From assembly GCF_002332255.1 (NCBI RefSeq), contig NZ_NRGW01000001.1:2852001-2916000 (forward strand): a stretch of 64,000 nt of DNA, given 5' to 3'. Origin of the DNA: Halomonas sp. JB37 (GTDB lineage Bacteria; Pseudomonadota; Gammaproteobacteria; Pseudomonadales; Halomonadaceae). How positions within the stretch are numbered: position 1 is the first letter of the stretch; every line of letters begins with the position of its first letter. Both the position numbers and the translations under genes were made by a program. Shown piece by piece: positions 1-8,054 of the stretch. The notes under the pieces were generated by a model that worked only from the letters and a program-made list of their open reading frames with translations, was not told where the DNA came from and did not search any database.

Positions 1-713
1 TAGTAAAGCGGCACAATAGGGATCGACTCTAGGTAGATGTACTGCCAGATATCCAGCTCGGTCCAGTTGGAAAGCGGAAACACCCGGATTGACTCGCCTT
101 TATTGACCTTGGCGTTATACACATTCCACAGTTCAGGGCGCTGATTTTTAGGGTCCCAGCGATGATATTTGTCGCGAAATGAGTAAACGCGCTCTTTGGC
201 ACGCGACGCCTCTTCATCCCGGCGCGCGCCGCCAAAAGCGGCATCAAACCCATGCTTGTCTAGCGCTTGCTTGAGCGCCTGAGTTTTCATGATATCGGTG
301 TATTTGGCGCTGCCGTGATCGAACGGGTTGATATTGGCAGCCCGCCCCTCTTCATTGGTATGCACGATCAGCTCCATACCCGCCTCTGCCGCCATGCGGT
401 TACGAAACTCGATCATCTCGCGAAATTTCCACGTGGTGTCCACGTGCATCAGCGGAAATGGCGGCGTACCGGGATAAAAAGCTTTGCGCGCTAGATGCAG
501 CATGACCGAAGAATCTTTGCCGATCGAGTACATCATGACCGGGTTGGAAAACTCAGCCGCCACTTCGCGAATGATATGGATAGACTCAGCTTCTAATTGC
601 TTAAGGTGGGTCAAGCGCGCGGCGTCAGGTGTAACAGAAACCTCGCGCAGCGGCGCTGAAGATACCGTCTTGGAAGACGGCATCTCTGAGGACAGTGTAG
701 AAAATTGGGTCAT
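1..713 (-). CDS. cysD: Sulfate adenylyltransferase subunit 2 (3' end beyond window)
   Basis: Catalytic small subunit of ATP sulfurylase, which with the GTPase CysN activates sulfate to adenosine 5'-phosphosulfate in assimilatory sulfur metabolism. I translated the reverse strand from the ATG at 713; the frame stays open to base 1, so about 237 residues are visible and the C-terminus is missing. The PP-loop region reads [15 protein letters not shown] near residues 57-71, and the downstream segments [22 protein letters not shown] and [12 protein letters not shown] are typical of CysD. The N-terminus is about 25 residues longer than in enteric CysD. cysN would be expected beyond the left edge. 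The upstream 176 bases contain TGTACGTTC twice (763-771 and 779-787), possibly a regulator site. Family assignment is very secure; the upstream site is a guess. Confidence 0.95.
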   Translation of the reverse strand, partial: MTQFSTLSSEMPSSKTVSSAPLREVSVTPDAARLTHLKQLEAESIHIIREVAAEFSNPVMMYSIGKDSSVMLHLARKAFYPGTPPFPLMHVDTTWKFREMIEFRNRMAAEAGMELIVHTNEEGRAANINPFDHGSAKYTDIMKTQALKQALDKHGFDAAFGGARRDEEASRAKERVYSFRDKYHRWDPKNQRPELWNVYNAKVNKGESIRVFPLSNWTELDIWQYIYLESIPIVPLY

Positions 714-889
714 GGCCCATACCTCGCAAGAACTAGCTCGTCGTACAAGCTATTAAATACAGTGTACGTTCTTAAAATGTACGTTCGAATGCAGGTAGGG
801 TAACGCCGAGTTCATAATAACCCAAAAGAATTAATAACTATCTTTTTATATCTTTATCGCCTATCAAGATATTCATAGCCATAAAATCG

Positions 890-1639
890 CTATACCGCAA
901 CGCGCTCGACCCAGGTTTGCCACTCGATTCCTTCTAAGTCGATTACCCGATAGCCGGGGCGTGACGCTTCATCAATAGCAAAATACTCAGCCCCCGGTAA
1001 AAACTGATCGGCCATTGCTGGGCAGCCATAGACGCCTATTTCATGAACGCCTATTTCATGGCTGCTTATTTCATGGCGCTGGGCATAGGCTTGGTGTGCA
1101 TGGCCAAACAGGATGATCCTAACCTGAGGATACGCGCTCAGCAGCTGCCAAAACGCTTCTCGGTCTTGCAGACCAATGGCGTCCATCCATGCGGCGCCAA
1201 CGTCCACCGGCGGGTGGTGCATCACAATCATCGTCGGCCGATCATCTGATTTTAGCTGCTCGTCTAATGCCGCTAGCCGCTCGTTGCCCAGCTCCCCAAA
1301 AGGCTTGCCCTCCACGCGCGTATTAAGCAGCAGCAAACGCCATGCACCACATGCTACGTCCTCAATCAGCGGGCGCTCGGCGGTCATTAGCGCCAGCTGA
1401 TCATGATTGCCGGGCAGCCAATACCAGGGGCACGGCAGAGTGTCCATGGCCTGAACCGCTAAGGCATAAGAAGCGGCGGACTCGTCTTGGCTGATATCGC
1501 CACTGAATAGCACGATATCAGGCTGCTCATCCGCCACCGCGCTTAGTACCTGCTGAAACTGCCGCCAGGGCACGCCCGCCCGAGAACGCGCATTGATATC
1601 AGCGTAAAGGTGGGCATCGGTAATTTGCACAAGGCGCAT
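890..1639 (-). CDS. cpdA: CpdA-type metallophosphoesterase (3',5'-cAMP phosphodiesterase)
   Basis: A class III cyclic nucleotide phosphodiesterase of the calcineurin-like metallophosphoesterase fold, expected to hydrolyse cAMP to AMP in the cytoplasm. The 249-residue product shows the whole metal-binding set: DAH at residues 8-10, GD at 47-48, GNHD at 77-80, HH at 141-142 and GHAH at 179-182. It is last in an nudF-yqiB-cpdA run, overlapping yqiB by one base; the same order is found in Escherichia coli, which supports the name. An oddity is a short in-frame tandem repeat after the last metal motif (residues 189-203, HEI/HEIGV units) made by three near-identical 15-bp copies at about 1037-1080. 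It should lie in a surface loop. Enzymatic specificity is inferred from family and synteny. Confidence 0.88.
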   Translation of the reverse strand: MRLVQITDAHLYADINARSRAGVPWRQFQQVLSAVADEQPDIVLFSGDISQDESAASYALAVQAMDTLPCPWYWLPGNHDQLALMTAERPLIEDVACGAWRLLLLNTRVEGKPFGELGNERLAALDEQLKSDDRPTMIVMHHPPVDVGAAWMDAIGLQDREAFWQLLSAYPQVRIILFGHAHQAYAQRHEISSHEIGVHEIGVYGCPAMADQFLPGAEYFAIDEASRPGYRVIDLEGIEWQTWVERVAV

Positions 1640-2091
1640 TAGGGAATCTCCGGCACGTCAATGCTGTGGCCGTGGGCAAGGCCATGGGCCAACCATTCAC
1701 CTAAAAAGCGATTTAGCTGAAGCTTTTCATCCGGTTGATGCATGCGGGCATTGGGATACCGATAGCGGCCGTTGAAATGGCGCTCGCGTTGAAAATCGGT
1801 CACTTCCGCCATGCGTACATCGTGATAAAGATGCACGCGCATACGCGGGCTTTCCATGACGGTATCTAGCGGCCCGCTTTGAAAAACATCCACCATCGTG
1901 GTGTAAGGCGCCTGCTCATGAATATAAAGATGTAAGTCACCAAAATGCTGCTTATCTCCCCGCAGGGCGATATCACGTCGCTGGCCGGCCTCCATATCGC
2001 CGACCAGGCGCACCAAGCGTAAGTAGTTGGCGCTGCACTCCCCCTGGAGCGATTTTAAATCGGTGACATAGGCCGTTCTCGCCATGTTCAC
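1639..2091 (-). CDS. yqiB: DUF1249 family protein YqiB
   Basis: A 150-residue cytoplasmic protein of the DUF1249 family (YqiB in E. coli), whose biochemical role is not established. Recognisable features are the LYIHEQAPYTTMVDVFQ segment, the RVHLYHDVRMAEV strand and the NARMHQPDEKLQLNRFLGEWL C-terminal portion, all family-typical. No signal peptide or membrane segment is seen. It is sandwiched between nudF and cpdA with a one-base overlap to cpdA and 33 bases from nudF, the conserved arrangement in gammaproteobacteria; this suggests co-transcription and possibly a role connected to nucleotide turnover, which is inference only. A second ATG three codons in (MARTAYV) could be the true start. 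Confidence 0.85.
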   Translation of the reverse strand: MNMARTAYVTDLKSLQGECSANYLRLVRLVGDMEAGQRRDIALRGDKQHFGDLHLYIHEQAPYTTMVDVFQSGPLDTVMESPRMRVHLYHDVRMAEVTDFQRERHFNGRYRYPNARMHQPDEKLQLNRFLGEWLAHGLAHGHSIDVPEIP

Positions 2092-2124
2092 TCCTCGTTT
2101 TTTCGCTTTTGCATGTATTTTACG

Positions 2125-2823
2125 TTAGGTCGACGCCCGCTGTGACGCAGCTCGCAGCGACGCTCGTTGGCTATTTAACCAATGTAGCCCAATCAAACAC
2201 ATGGCGTTGTCGAGTCTTCCCAGGCCCAAGAGTTCCCAAGCATTAGCAAAGGGCACCACGTGGACACGAATATCTTCATGCTCTTCATCTAACCCATGGA
2301 TGCCGCCTAATCCTTGGGTATCTACCAAACCACAAAATAATGTCACTTGCTCGTTGCAGGCACCGGGACTGGGGTAATAAGTGTGCAGCTTGGTTAGCTC
2401 CGTCACTTTACAGCCTGCCTCTTCCCACGCCTCTCGGCGGGCAACGTCTTCCAGCGACTCGCCTTTTTCCACTAAGCCGGCCACAAATTCTAACTTCCAT
2501 GGCGATAAAGCATCGTCAATGGCGCCCGCACGAAACTGCTCGATTAACACCAGTGAATCGCGCTCTGGGTCGTAGAGTAGCACCCCTACCGCATCAAAGC
2601 GGCTATGCACTTCTCTGCGCATAGGCTCGCTCCAACCGCCTTCAAATAGGCGGTGACGAAGCTCTAGCCCATCGAGGCGAAAAAACCCCTGGTGCAGCGT
2701 TTCACGCTTGAACAGCTCAACGTCGTCGCTATTTAACAGCGCAACGCTAAGCGTGGTGTTCTTAAAAGGAGCGGCTGGCTGCGCGGAGCCTGGAGAAGAT
2801 ACGTTCTTAGAGCGGGTCGCCAT
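2125..2823 (-). CDS. nudF: ADP-ribose pyrophosphatase (Nudix hydrolase NudF/AdpP)
   Basis: Hydrolyses ADP-ribose to AMP and ribose 5-phosphate, clearing a reactive nucleotide sugar. The 232-residue sequence holds a full Nudix box at about residues 116-138, with GLVEKGESLEDVARREAWEEAG split across the GX5EX7REUXEEXGU pattern (R130, E131, E134, E135). Upstream lie the LIEQFRAGA and LEFVAGLVEKGE elements characteristic of the ADP-ribose subgroup, and YYPSPGACNEQVTLF follows. The N-terminal 20 residues are low complexity and may be disordered. It is first in the nudF-yqiB-cpdA operon. Identification rests on motif plus synteny and is strong. Confidence 0.93.
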   Translation of the reverse strand: MATRSKNVSSPGSAQPAAPFKNTTLSVALLNSDDVELFKRETLHQGFFRLDGLELRHRLFEGGWSEPMRREVHSRFDAVGVLLYDPERDSLVLIEQFRAGAIDDALSPWKLEFVAGLVEKGESLEDVARREAWEEAGCKVTELTKLHTYYPSPGACNEQVTLFCGLVDTQGLGGIHGLDEEHEDIRVHVVPFANAWELLGLGRLDNAMCLIGLHWLNSQRASLRAASQRAST

Positions 2824-2895
2824 GAGGCACTCCCAGTGATGATAATGACGCTATTATCAATGCTTGCCACTGGGAATGCCAATTCAGGCGATAGG

Positions 2896-3555
2896 TTAAA
2901 GCTCGCTTAGCATTGCCTGCGCATCACGGCGCAAGGCTTCATCAGACGCTTGTCGGCTATCGCGGGCGGTACCTTCCACCGCGCGCTGTGCATGCTCCCG
3001 CGCGGCCTGTTCATTGCCCTCTTCTTTTAGAAAAGCAGCGTAGTAATAATTAACATCAATGCCGTCTGGGCGAATCTCTAAAGCACGTTGGAACATCCGC
3101 TCGGCGGTATCGCTATTACCAAAACCGATGGGGCGCCCCGGTGCACGGTCGTATAAAGCACCTAGGGTGACATAAGCCGAGCCGTTGCTACCCTGGGGAT
3201 CAATCTCAATTGCCCGTTCAAGCACATCACGAGCATCGCCCGCGGTGCCCAGTGCACCTAAACCGCCCCGTTCACGGGCATAAGACGCCAATATAATGCC
3301 CTGCCAAACCAGCACGTCGGCGTTATCGCGCTGTTGCTCCGCCAACTGCCCCGCCTCTGCCGCCAGCGCCTTCAGCGTGCTTTCCCGCTCATTCGCGGGC
3401 ATGTCGGTAACGGTATGTTCCCAGCGATTCTTCAGCGAGAACAGCTCGCCTTCAAAGGCCGTGGCGGCAAGAGGTGACAGCGTAAGCGCGCTGCCAATGA
3501 GGATGGCCATTAATGAACGCTTTAAAGGTAGACGTGCAAAAGACAGAGTTCGCAT
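2896..3555 (-). CDS. Exported TPR-repeat protein
   Basis: A 219-residue protein with a signal peptide followed by tetratricopeptide-like repeats. I start it at the ATG at 3555, where AGGAGC lies just upstream and the sequence MRTLSFARLPLKRSLMAIL begins a typical basic-then-hydrophobic leader ending in an ATAFEG cleavage region; the frame can be read 39 codons further up but that stretch lacks a leader or ribosome site. TPR-like helices occur around VWQGIILASYARE, AYVTLGALYDRAP, AERMFQRALEIRPDG and VNYYYAAFLKEEGNEQAA. Such proteins scaffold periplasmic complexes; the partner here is unknown. It lies alone between nudF and the divergent greB. Confidence 0.75.
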   Translation of the reverse strand: MRTLSFARLPLKRSLMAILIGSALTLSPLAATAFEGELFSLKNRWEHTVTDMPANERESTLKALAAEAGQLAEQQRDNADVLVWQGIILASYARERGGLGALGTAGDARDVLERAIEIDPQGSNGSAYVTLGALYDRAPGRPIGFGNSDTAERMFQRALEIRPDGIDVNYYYAAFLKEEGNEQAAREHAQRAVEGTARDSRQASDEALRRDAQAMLSEL

Positions 3556-3715
3556 ACATGCTCCTAAATTATTGTTGTCCCGTGGAGACCTAACAACGGC
3601 GGGCCTCTCCAACAATGTAACGAACGTTTGAATGATTCGCCAGTCGCATGTTGCTTGGTATGCTTCCCGCAATTAACGTAAGGTAGATAGCTCGATACAT
3701 AATAGGGAACCGGTA

Positions 3716-4246
3716 ATGAAAGGCCGCAACATGACCCGCTGGCGCGATCCAGCAAAAGATCCGCGTCAAGCCCCTAAGAGCAACCTGATTACCAGCGAGG
3801 GCGCTTCACGCTTACGCGCTATTTTAGATCACCTTTCACGCGTTAAACGCCCGGAAATTTCTGCCAAAGTCGGCGAAGCTGCCGCTCAGGGCGATCGCAG
3901 TGAAAACGCTGATTACACCTACAATAAGAAAGAGCTAAATCGCGTGATTGCGCGTATTAGCTACCTGACGACACGTTTGGATGAGCTGCAAATTGTCGAC
4001 CGCCTGCCCGCCGACACCAGCAAAGTATTTTTTGGTGCCTACGTGAGCCTGGAAGATGAAAAAGGTGAGCAGGTACATCTTAGAATTGTTGGCCACGATG
4101 AGATCGATACCAAAAAGCGCTGGATTAGTATCGATGCCCCCATGGCCAAAGCACTACTAGGTAAGCAGGTCGGTGAAGAAGCGAAGGTGCTTACGCCTAA
4201 CGGCTATACGTTTTATACCATCACCGTCATCGATTACACCGGCTAA
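3716..4246 (+). CDS. greB: Transcription elongation factor GreB
   Basis: Binds the secondary channel of RNA polymerase and stimulates cleavage of backtracked RNA. The 176-residue product has the N-terminal coiled-coil hairpin (roughly residues 30-90) with the GDRSENADY tip, whose acidic residues reach the active site, and a C-terminal FKBP-like domain ending in TPNGYTFYTITVIDYTG. A second ATG at 3731 (MTRWRDPAKD) gives the start more usual for GreB; AGGGAA lies upstream of the first and AAAGG upstream of the second, so the start is ambiguous by five codons. GreB is favoured over GreA by the basic RWRDP N-terminus and the length. Confidence 0.93.
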   Translation: MKGRNMTRWRDPAKDPRQAPKSNLITSEGASRLRAILDHLSRVKRPEISAKVGEAAAQGDRSENADYTYNKKELNRVIARISYLTTRLDELQIVDRLPADTSKVFFGAYVSLEDEKGEQVHLRIVGHDEIDTKKRWISIDAPMAKALLGKQVGEEAKVLTPNGYTFYTITVIDYTG

Positions 4247-4263
4247 TAGCAACGCTGTAAGGC

Positions 4264-4995
4264 TCAATCCTGAAGCGAGTAGTCGACCGTAGTCACAACG
4301 CGCACGCGCTTGGTTTGCGGCGTGTAGCTATCTAGATCGTCAATCGAAAAGTAGCCTTGGGTCGCTTGGCGTATCTGACCCACTTGGCTACCCGAATCTT
4401 CAGCAAACTGCTGTGCAGCGTTACGCGCATCTGCCGTTGCGGCCGCAATCATTTCTGGCTTAATGGCATCCAGGCCCGTAAACAGAAATTCCGTGCGGTA
4501 TTCGTAGCTAGGTGAAAGCAGTACGCCTTCTCGCACTAACGAGGTCGCGTTAGGAATCGCTTCAATCACGCCCTCAACGTCGGGTGAGCGCAGCAGCAGC
4601 GTCGCCTCAGCACGATAGCGCTCATCGGGGCGCTGGCCTCCACCGTACTGGTTGCTGTACTGATCAGTAATGCGTGGCGGTGTCGAGCTCACATGCTCTG
4701 GGGCGAAGCCTTGAGCCTGGAGAAAATCTCGAATCGCCCCCTCGCCGCTGCTTAGCTGCTGCTCTAGATCGCTTAAACTATTGGCGCTCACCGTGTAGTT
4801 AAACGGCCACAATACCAAGTCGGCCTCGACGTCTCGCTCGGCCAACCCTCGCACGGTGACGCTACGCGACGACTGCTGCCATACCTCAGCGGCACCTTTG
4901 ATGTAGCTGCCGCTCCATACTAGCCCTAACGCGAGAAGGCCGCCTAGCAAAACAGCACTGCCCAGAACCGCAGTATTTCGAACGTTTCCTGTCAT
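4264..4995 (-). CDS. SIMPL domain (DUF541) membrane-anchored protein
   Basis: A 243-residue protein with one N-terminal transmembrane segment (about residues 8-30, VLGSAVLLGGLLALGLVW) followed by a periplasmic SIMPL/DUF541 domain beginning SVTVRGLAERDVEADLVLWP and ending RVRVVTTVDYSLQD. Family members form barrel-like periplasmic oligomers of mostly unknown purpose. The ATG at 4995 is chosen because GAGG lies eight bases upstream; an in-frame GTG three codons earlier is less likely. It stands convergent to greB with 17 bases between the stops and has no obvious functional partner nearby. Confidence 0.85.
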   Translation of the reverse strand: MTGNVRNTAVLGSAVLLGGLLALGLVWSGSYIKGAAEVWQQSSRSVTVRGLAERDVEADLVLWPFNYTVSANSLSDLEQQLSSGEGAIRDFLQAQGFAPEHVSSTPPRITDQYSNQYGGGQRPDERYRAEATLLLRSPDVEGVIEAIPNATSLVREGVLLSPSYEYRTEFLFTGLDAIKPEMIAAATADARNAAQQFAEDSGSQVGQIRQATQGYFSIDDLDSYTPQTKRVRVVTTVDYSLQD

Positions 4996-5097
4996 AACGG
5001 CCACCTCGACTCACGTCTGTTAAATCGTCCAATGCGTATGACACATCATAGACCCGAACGGTTGTTTCGTCGGTGGTTGAATGTGGCAATTTCAAGG

Positions 5098-5130
5098 ATA
5101 AAGGCGCAGAAGAATCTTCTGCGCCTTTAT
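5098..5130. terminator. Bidirectional terminator-like palindrome after first TRAP operon
   Basis: A perfect inverted repeat with arms ATAAAGGCGCAGAAGA and its complement around a single central base. It lies 34 bases past the stop of the first TRAP large permease, on the side where minus-strand transcripts of the uxa operon would end. T-rich arm ends suit a rho-independent terminator in either direction. Confidence 0.8.
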
Positions 5131-5164
5131 CTATTTAAACAAGCGGGGGATATAAACAGAGCGG

Positions 5165-6448
5165 TTAGAAAACTAACGCGGGCAGGGCAAGAGAGATCGC
5201 TGGCACAAAGGTGGTCAGTAGCAGTATGCCTACCATCACCATCCAGAATGGCATGACCGCACGTATAAAGTCCGCAACCTTGACGCCGGTGATGCTGCAG
5301 GTAGTGAACATGACGGTGCCCAAGGGCGGCGTTATGGTTCCAATCGTGGCATTAATGATAAAAATGATACCAAAGTGAACCGGATCGATGCCGAACTGAG
5401 CGGCCACAGGGGCTAATAACGGCGACAGCACAATCAATATTGCGTTGCCCTCCAGAAACATTCCCAGTACCAGCAGCAGCAAGTTGGCCAACAGCAGGAA
5501 GACAATGGCACTACCCACCTCTGAAGACAGCAGCATAGCGATTTCTTGAGGGATCTGCTCCCAGGTAAGAAAACGTGCAAAGCCCGAAGCGACAGCGATG
5601 ATAAAGAGCACATTGACCGATGCCAACAGTGACTCATTGGTGGCCAGCGCAATACTCTTGACCGACATCTGCTTGTAAACAAAGACACCCACAATCAGCG
5701 CATAGAGCACCGCAATAGCGCCAGCTTCAGTTGGCGTGAAGACACCAATACGAATCCCCCCGATCACAACCAGCGGCAGCATTAAGGCGATGATACCGGC
5801 CCGCGTGACGCTAACCCATTCATGGCGCGTCACTTTGCTGCGCTCAGGCGGCTGATAGTTATTCCGACGGCATAAATAAGACACCAAGACCATTAAGCTG
5901 ATGGCCATCAACACGCCGGGCACGACCCCCGCCAGAAATAACCGCCCAATCGATACGTTATTGACGTAGCCATAGACGATCAATGCAATACCCGGGGGGA
6001 TAGTAGAAGTAATTAACGACGAAGCTGCCGTCACTGCACTGGAAAAAGGCTTGGGATAGCCTTTAGCGGTCATGCTAGGCACCAGCAGTTTTGAGTTCAT
6101 TGCGGCATCGGCAATGTTAGAGCCAGACAGCCCGCCCATAAAGGTACTTAACAGAACGTTGGCCTGCGCCAAACCACCGTGCATACGCCGTGTAAGCAGC
6201 TCTGCTAATTTAAGCAGCCGGTCCGTAATGCCGGAATAGTTCATGAACACGCCGGCCATAATGAAAAATGGTATCGCTAATAACGATACGGATTCCAAGC
6301 CCCCTGCCAGACGTTGAATCAGCAACATCGTCGGCTGATCGGCCCCGACAATGAAGTAAAGAAACGTAGAAAAAAACAGCGCGAAGGCGACGGGCGTCCC
6401 TACAAGAAACAGTAAAAACAGTGCGCCAATAGCAATACTCACAGCCAT
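5165..6448 (-). CDS. TRAP transporter large permease subunit (DctM family), uxa operon
   Basis: The 12-helix ion-coupled permease of a tripartite ATP-independent periplasmic transporter, working with the small subunit and binding protein encoded just upstream. The 427-residue product is hydrophobic throughout, with DctM hallmarks including PFFIMAGVFMNYSGITDRLL, GGLSGSNIADAAMNSKLLVP, TPTEAGAIAVLYALIVG and TITPPLGTVMFTTCSITG. It is the last gene of a minus-strand run (alcohol dehydrogenase, uxaA, uxaB, dctP, dctQ, dctM), followed by a strong palindrome at 5098-5130. Context suggests a sugar-acid substrate such as galactonate, altronate or a uronate; the exact ligand cannot be read from sequence. 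Confidence 0.92.
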   Translation of the reverse strand: MAVSIAIGALFLLFLVGTPVAFALFFSTFLYFIVGADQPTMLLIQRLAGGLESVSLLAIPFFIMAGVFMNYSGITDRLLKLAELLTRRMHGGLAQANVLLSTFMGGLSGSNIADAAMNSKLLVPSMTAKGYPKPFSSAVTAASSLITSTIPPGIALIVYGYVNNVSIGRLFLAGVVPGVLMAISLMVLVSYLCRRNNYQPPERSKVTRHEWVSVTRAGIIALMLPLVVIGGIRIGVFTPTEAGAIAVLYALIVGVFVYKQMSVKSIALATNESLLASVNVLFIIAVASGFARFLTWEQIPQEIAMLLSSEVGSAIVFLLLANLLLLVLGMFLEGNAILIVLSPLLAPVAAQFGIDPVHFGIIFIINATIGTITPPLGTVMFTTCSITGVKVADFIRAVMPFWMVMVGILLLTTFVPAISLALPALVF

Positions 6449-6460
6449 TTGATTGAGCTC

Positions 6461-6934
6461 CTATGGTGTATGTCGCTGAATCAGCCGGACCACACAGTGA
6501 TAAATCATCACCACCGCACTGACAGGGATGGCTACGTGAATCCAGTAATAGGGAATTTGCAGCATCGGCGTGCTGCGAAACGCTGAGAAGCTGAGCAGCT
6601 GAGTTCCCCAATACAGCATGACCAATGCACTGATCAAAATGATGCCAACGCTGAACACCTGCTCATTCCAATGCGCTAAGCGAGGTGGAAGCTTGTCGGT
6701 AACGAAGCTGATAAACACATGCTCACGGCGCCTTACCAGCGCACTAGCGCCTAAAAAGGTGGCCCAGACCAGCAGCAATTGGAGTATCTCTTCTGTCCAT
6801 GCCAGCGGCGAACCAAATAGATAGCGCATAAATATGTTGCTAATAGCCACCAGGAAAAGAGCAAAAACAGCGGCGGTGGCGATAACCTCATCAAGGCGCA
6901 TGACCCGATCCAGCCACGTAAAAATACGCTTCAT
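6461..6934 (-). CDS. TRAP transporter small permease subunit (DctQ family), uxa operon
   Basis: A 157-residue four-helix membrane protein that bridges the periplasmic binding protein and the large permease. Segments near VIATAAVFALFLVAISNIFMRY, EEILQLLLVWATFLGASAL, VFSVGIILISALVMLYWG and YYWIHVAIPVSAVVMIYHCVV are the four expected helices. The start at 6934 (MKRIFTWLDRVMRLDE) has GAGGAGG a few bases upstream, better than the longer in-frame option. It lies 12 bases before the large permease and is separated from dctP by a hairpin at 6952-6975. Confidence 0.9.
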   Translation of the reverse strand: MKRIFTWLDRVMRLDEVIATAAVFALFLVAISNIFMRYLFGSPLAWTEEILQLLLVWATFLGASALVRRREHVFISFVTDKLPPRLAHWNEQVFSVGIILISALVMLYWGTQLLSFSAFRSTPMLQIPYYWIHVAIPVSAVVMIYHCVVRLIQRHTP

Positions 6935-6951
6935 ACCAGCCTCCTCGATTA

Positions 6952-6975
6952 GGCTCCCCGGCACGCTGGGGAGCC
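6952..6975. promoter_or_regulatory. Intercistronic hairpin between dctP and dctQ (first TRAP)
   Basis: Perfect 8-bp stem GGCTCCCC/GGGGAGCC around an 8-base loop, placed in the short gap after the binding-protein stop. Such hairpins commonly protect the upstream mRNA or dampen downstream expression so that binding protein outnumbers permease. No T-run follows on the minus strand, so it is not a classic terminator. Confidence 0.7.
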
Positions 6976-6992
6976 ATAAAATCACACGCTAA

Positions 6993-7979
6993 TCAGCCGT
7001 TGATAATCTTGTAGACATCGTCGTAAAGACCGTCAGTCCACTGCGGAAAAGCGGAGGGAATTTGCTCGGCTGCCCGCTCACGGAAAGGAGCGGTATCTAT
7101 TTCGTGAATCTCCACACCTTCGCTACGCAGTTTCTCCAGCGCCTGCTCACTATCTTCAGCAACAAGCTCAGCCAGGTATTCAGCCATTTGCTGGCCTGTA
7201 TCAGTCAGAATTTGCTGCTGCTCTTCATCAAGCTGTTCCCAGAAGGCTTGGCCGGTAACGAAAGGCGCGACGGTATGCATATGCGCCGTTAAGCTCAGGT
7301 GCTTGACCACTTCATAAAATTTTCCGCCGTAAAGCACGGCAGCCGGGTTTTCGACACCGTCGACCATTCCCTGAGCCAAGGCGGGATAGACATCACCCAG
7401 CGACATAGGCGTCGGAGTTGCGCCCATGGCGCGAATCGCTTCAACATACATCTGCGAGTTCTGCACACGCACGCCTACACCGTCGAGGTCTTCCGGCGTA
7501 TTAACCGGCTCACGTGTGAGCAAATGGCGAACGCCATACACCGCATTAGGGATGACAATGTGGTAACCGGATGACTGCAGCAGGGTCATTTGCTCAGCAA
7601 ACCACTCGGAGTCAAAAACCTTGAGCTTAGAGTCGAAGTCTTCGCTTAAATACGGCGCATCTAAAACAGCCAGATCAGGCACCGAGTCAAGAAAATTACT
7701 GTAGGCGGTAATCGAAATAATGGCTGAGCCAAACCGCGCCTGCTCCATTACATCGGTTTCCGAGCCTAGCTGGCTTGCGGGGAACGCCTTCAGTTCCAGC
7801 TCACCGTTACTAGCCTCGTTCACCCATTCGGCCCACTGGTTGACAGCAACGTCCACCGGCTCGCCGGGCTGGTTGCCATAAGCCACGCGAATCACCGTGC
7901 TGGCATTCGCGGTGCTAACAATGCCAATACTGGTTGCGGTCGCAAGCGTAATAGCAAGAGTGAGTTTATTAAGGCGCAT
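6993..7979 (-). CDS. TRAP transporter substrate-binding protein (DctP family), uxa operon
   Basis: A periplasmic solute receptor of 328 residues with a signal peptide (MRLNKLTLAITLATATSIGI and an ANAS cleavage region). The DctP signature RVQNSQMYVEAIRAMGATPT near the middle contains the arginine that salt-bridges a substrate carboxylate, and VDGVENPAAVLYGGKFYEV follows. The start at 7979 is set by GGAG six bases upstream; a GTG four codons earlier is less good. The gene sits 75 bases after the uxaB stop in one transcription unit with sugar-acid enzymes, so a hexonate or hexuronate ligand is likely but unproven. Confidence 0.92.
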   Translation of the reverse strand: MRLNKLTLAITLATATSIGIVSTANASTVIRVAYGNQPGEPVDVAVNQWAEWVNEASNGELELKAFPASQLGSETDVMEQARFGSAIISITAYSNFLDSVPDLAVLDAPYLSEDFDSKLKVFDSEWFAEQMTLLQSSGYHIVIPNAVYGVRHLLTREPVNTPEDLDGVGVRVQNSQMYVEAIRAMGATPTPMSLGDVYPALAQGMVDGVENPAAVLYGGKFYEVVKHLSLTAHMHTVAPFVTGQAFWEQLDEEQQQILTDTGQQMAEYLAELVAEDSEQALEKLRSEGVEIHEIDTAPFRERAAEQIPSAFPQWTDGLYDDVYKIING

Positions 7980-8054
7980 GTAGTACTCCACTTTTTTTGT
8001 TTAACTGCAGTAATAGTGACGGCCAAATACATCGTAAGCCGCGGTTGCCAATGC

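Noticed and set aside
2340..2624. Plus-strand frames opposite nudF
   Set aside because: No motif; the minus strand carries a full Nudix box.
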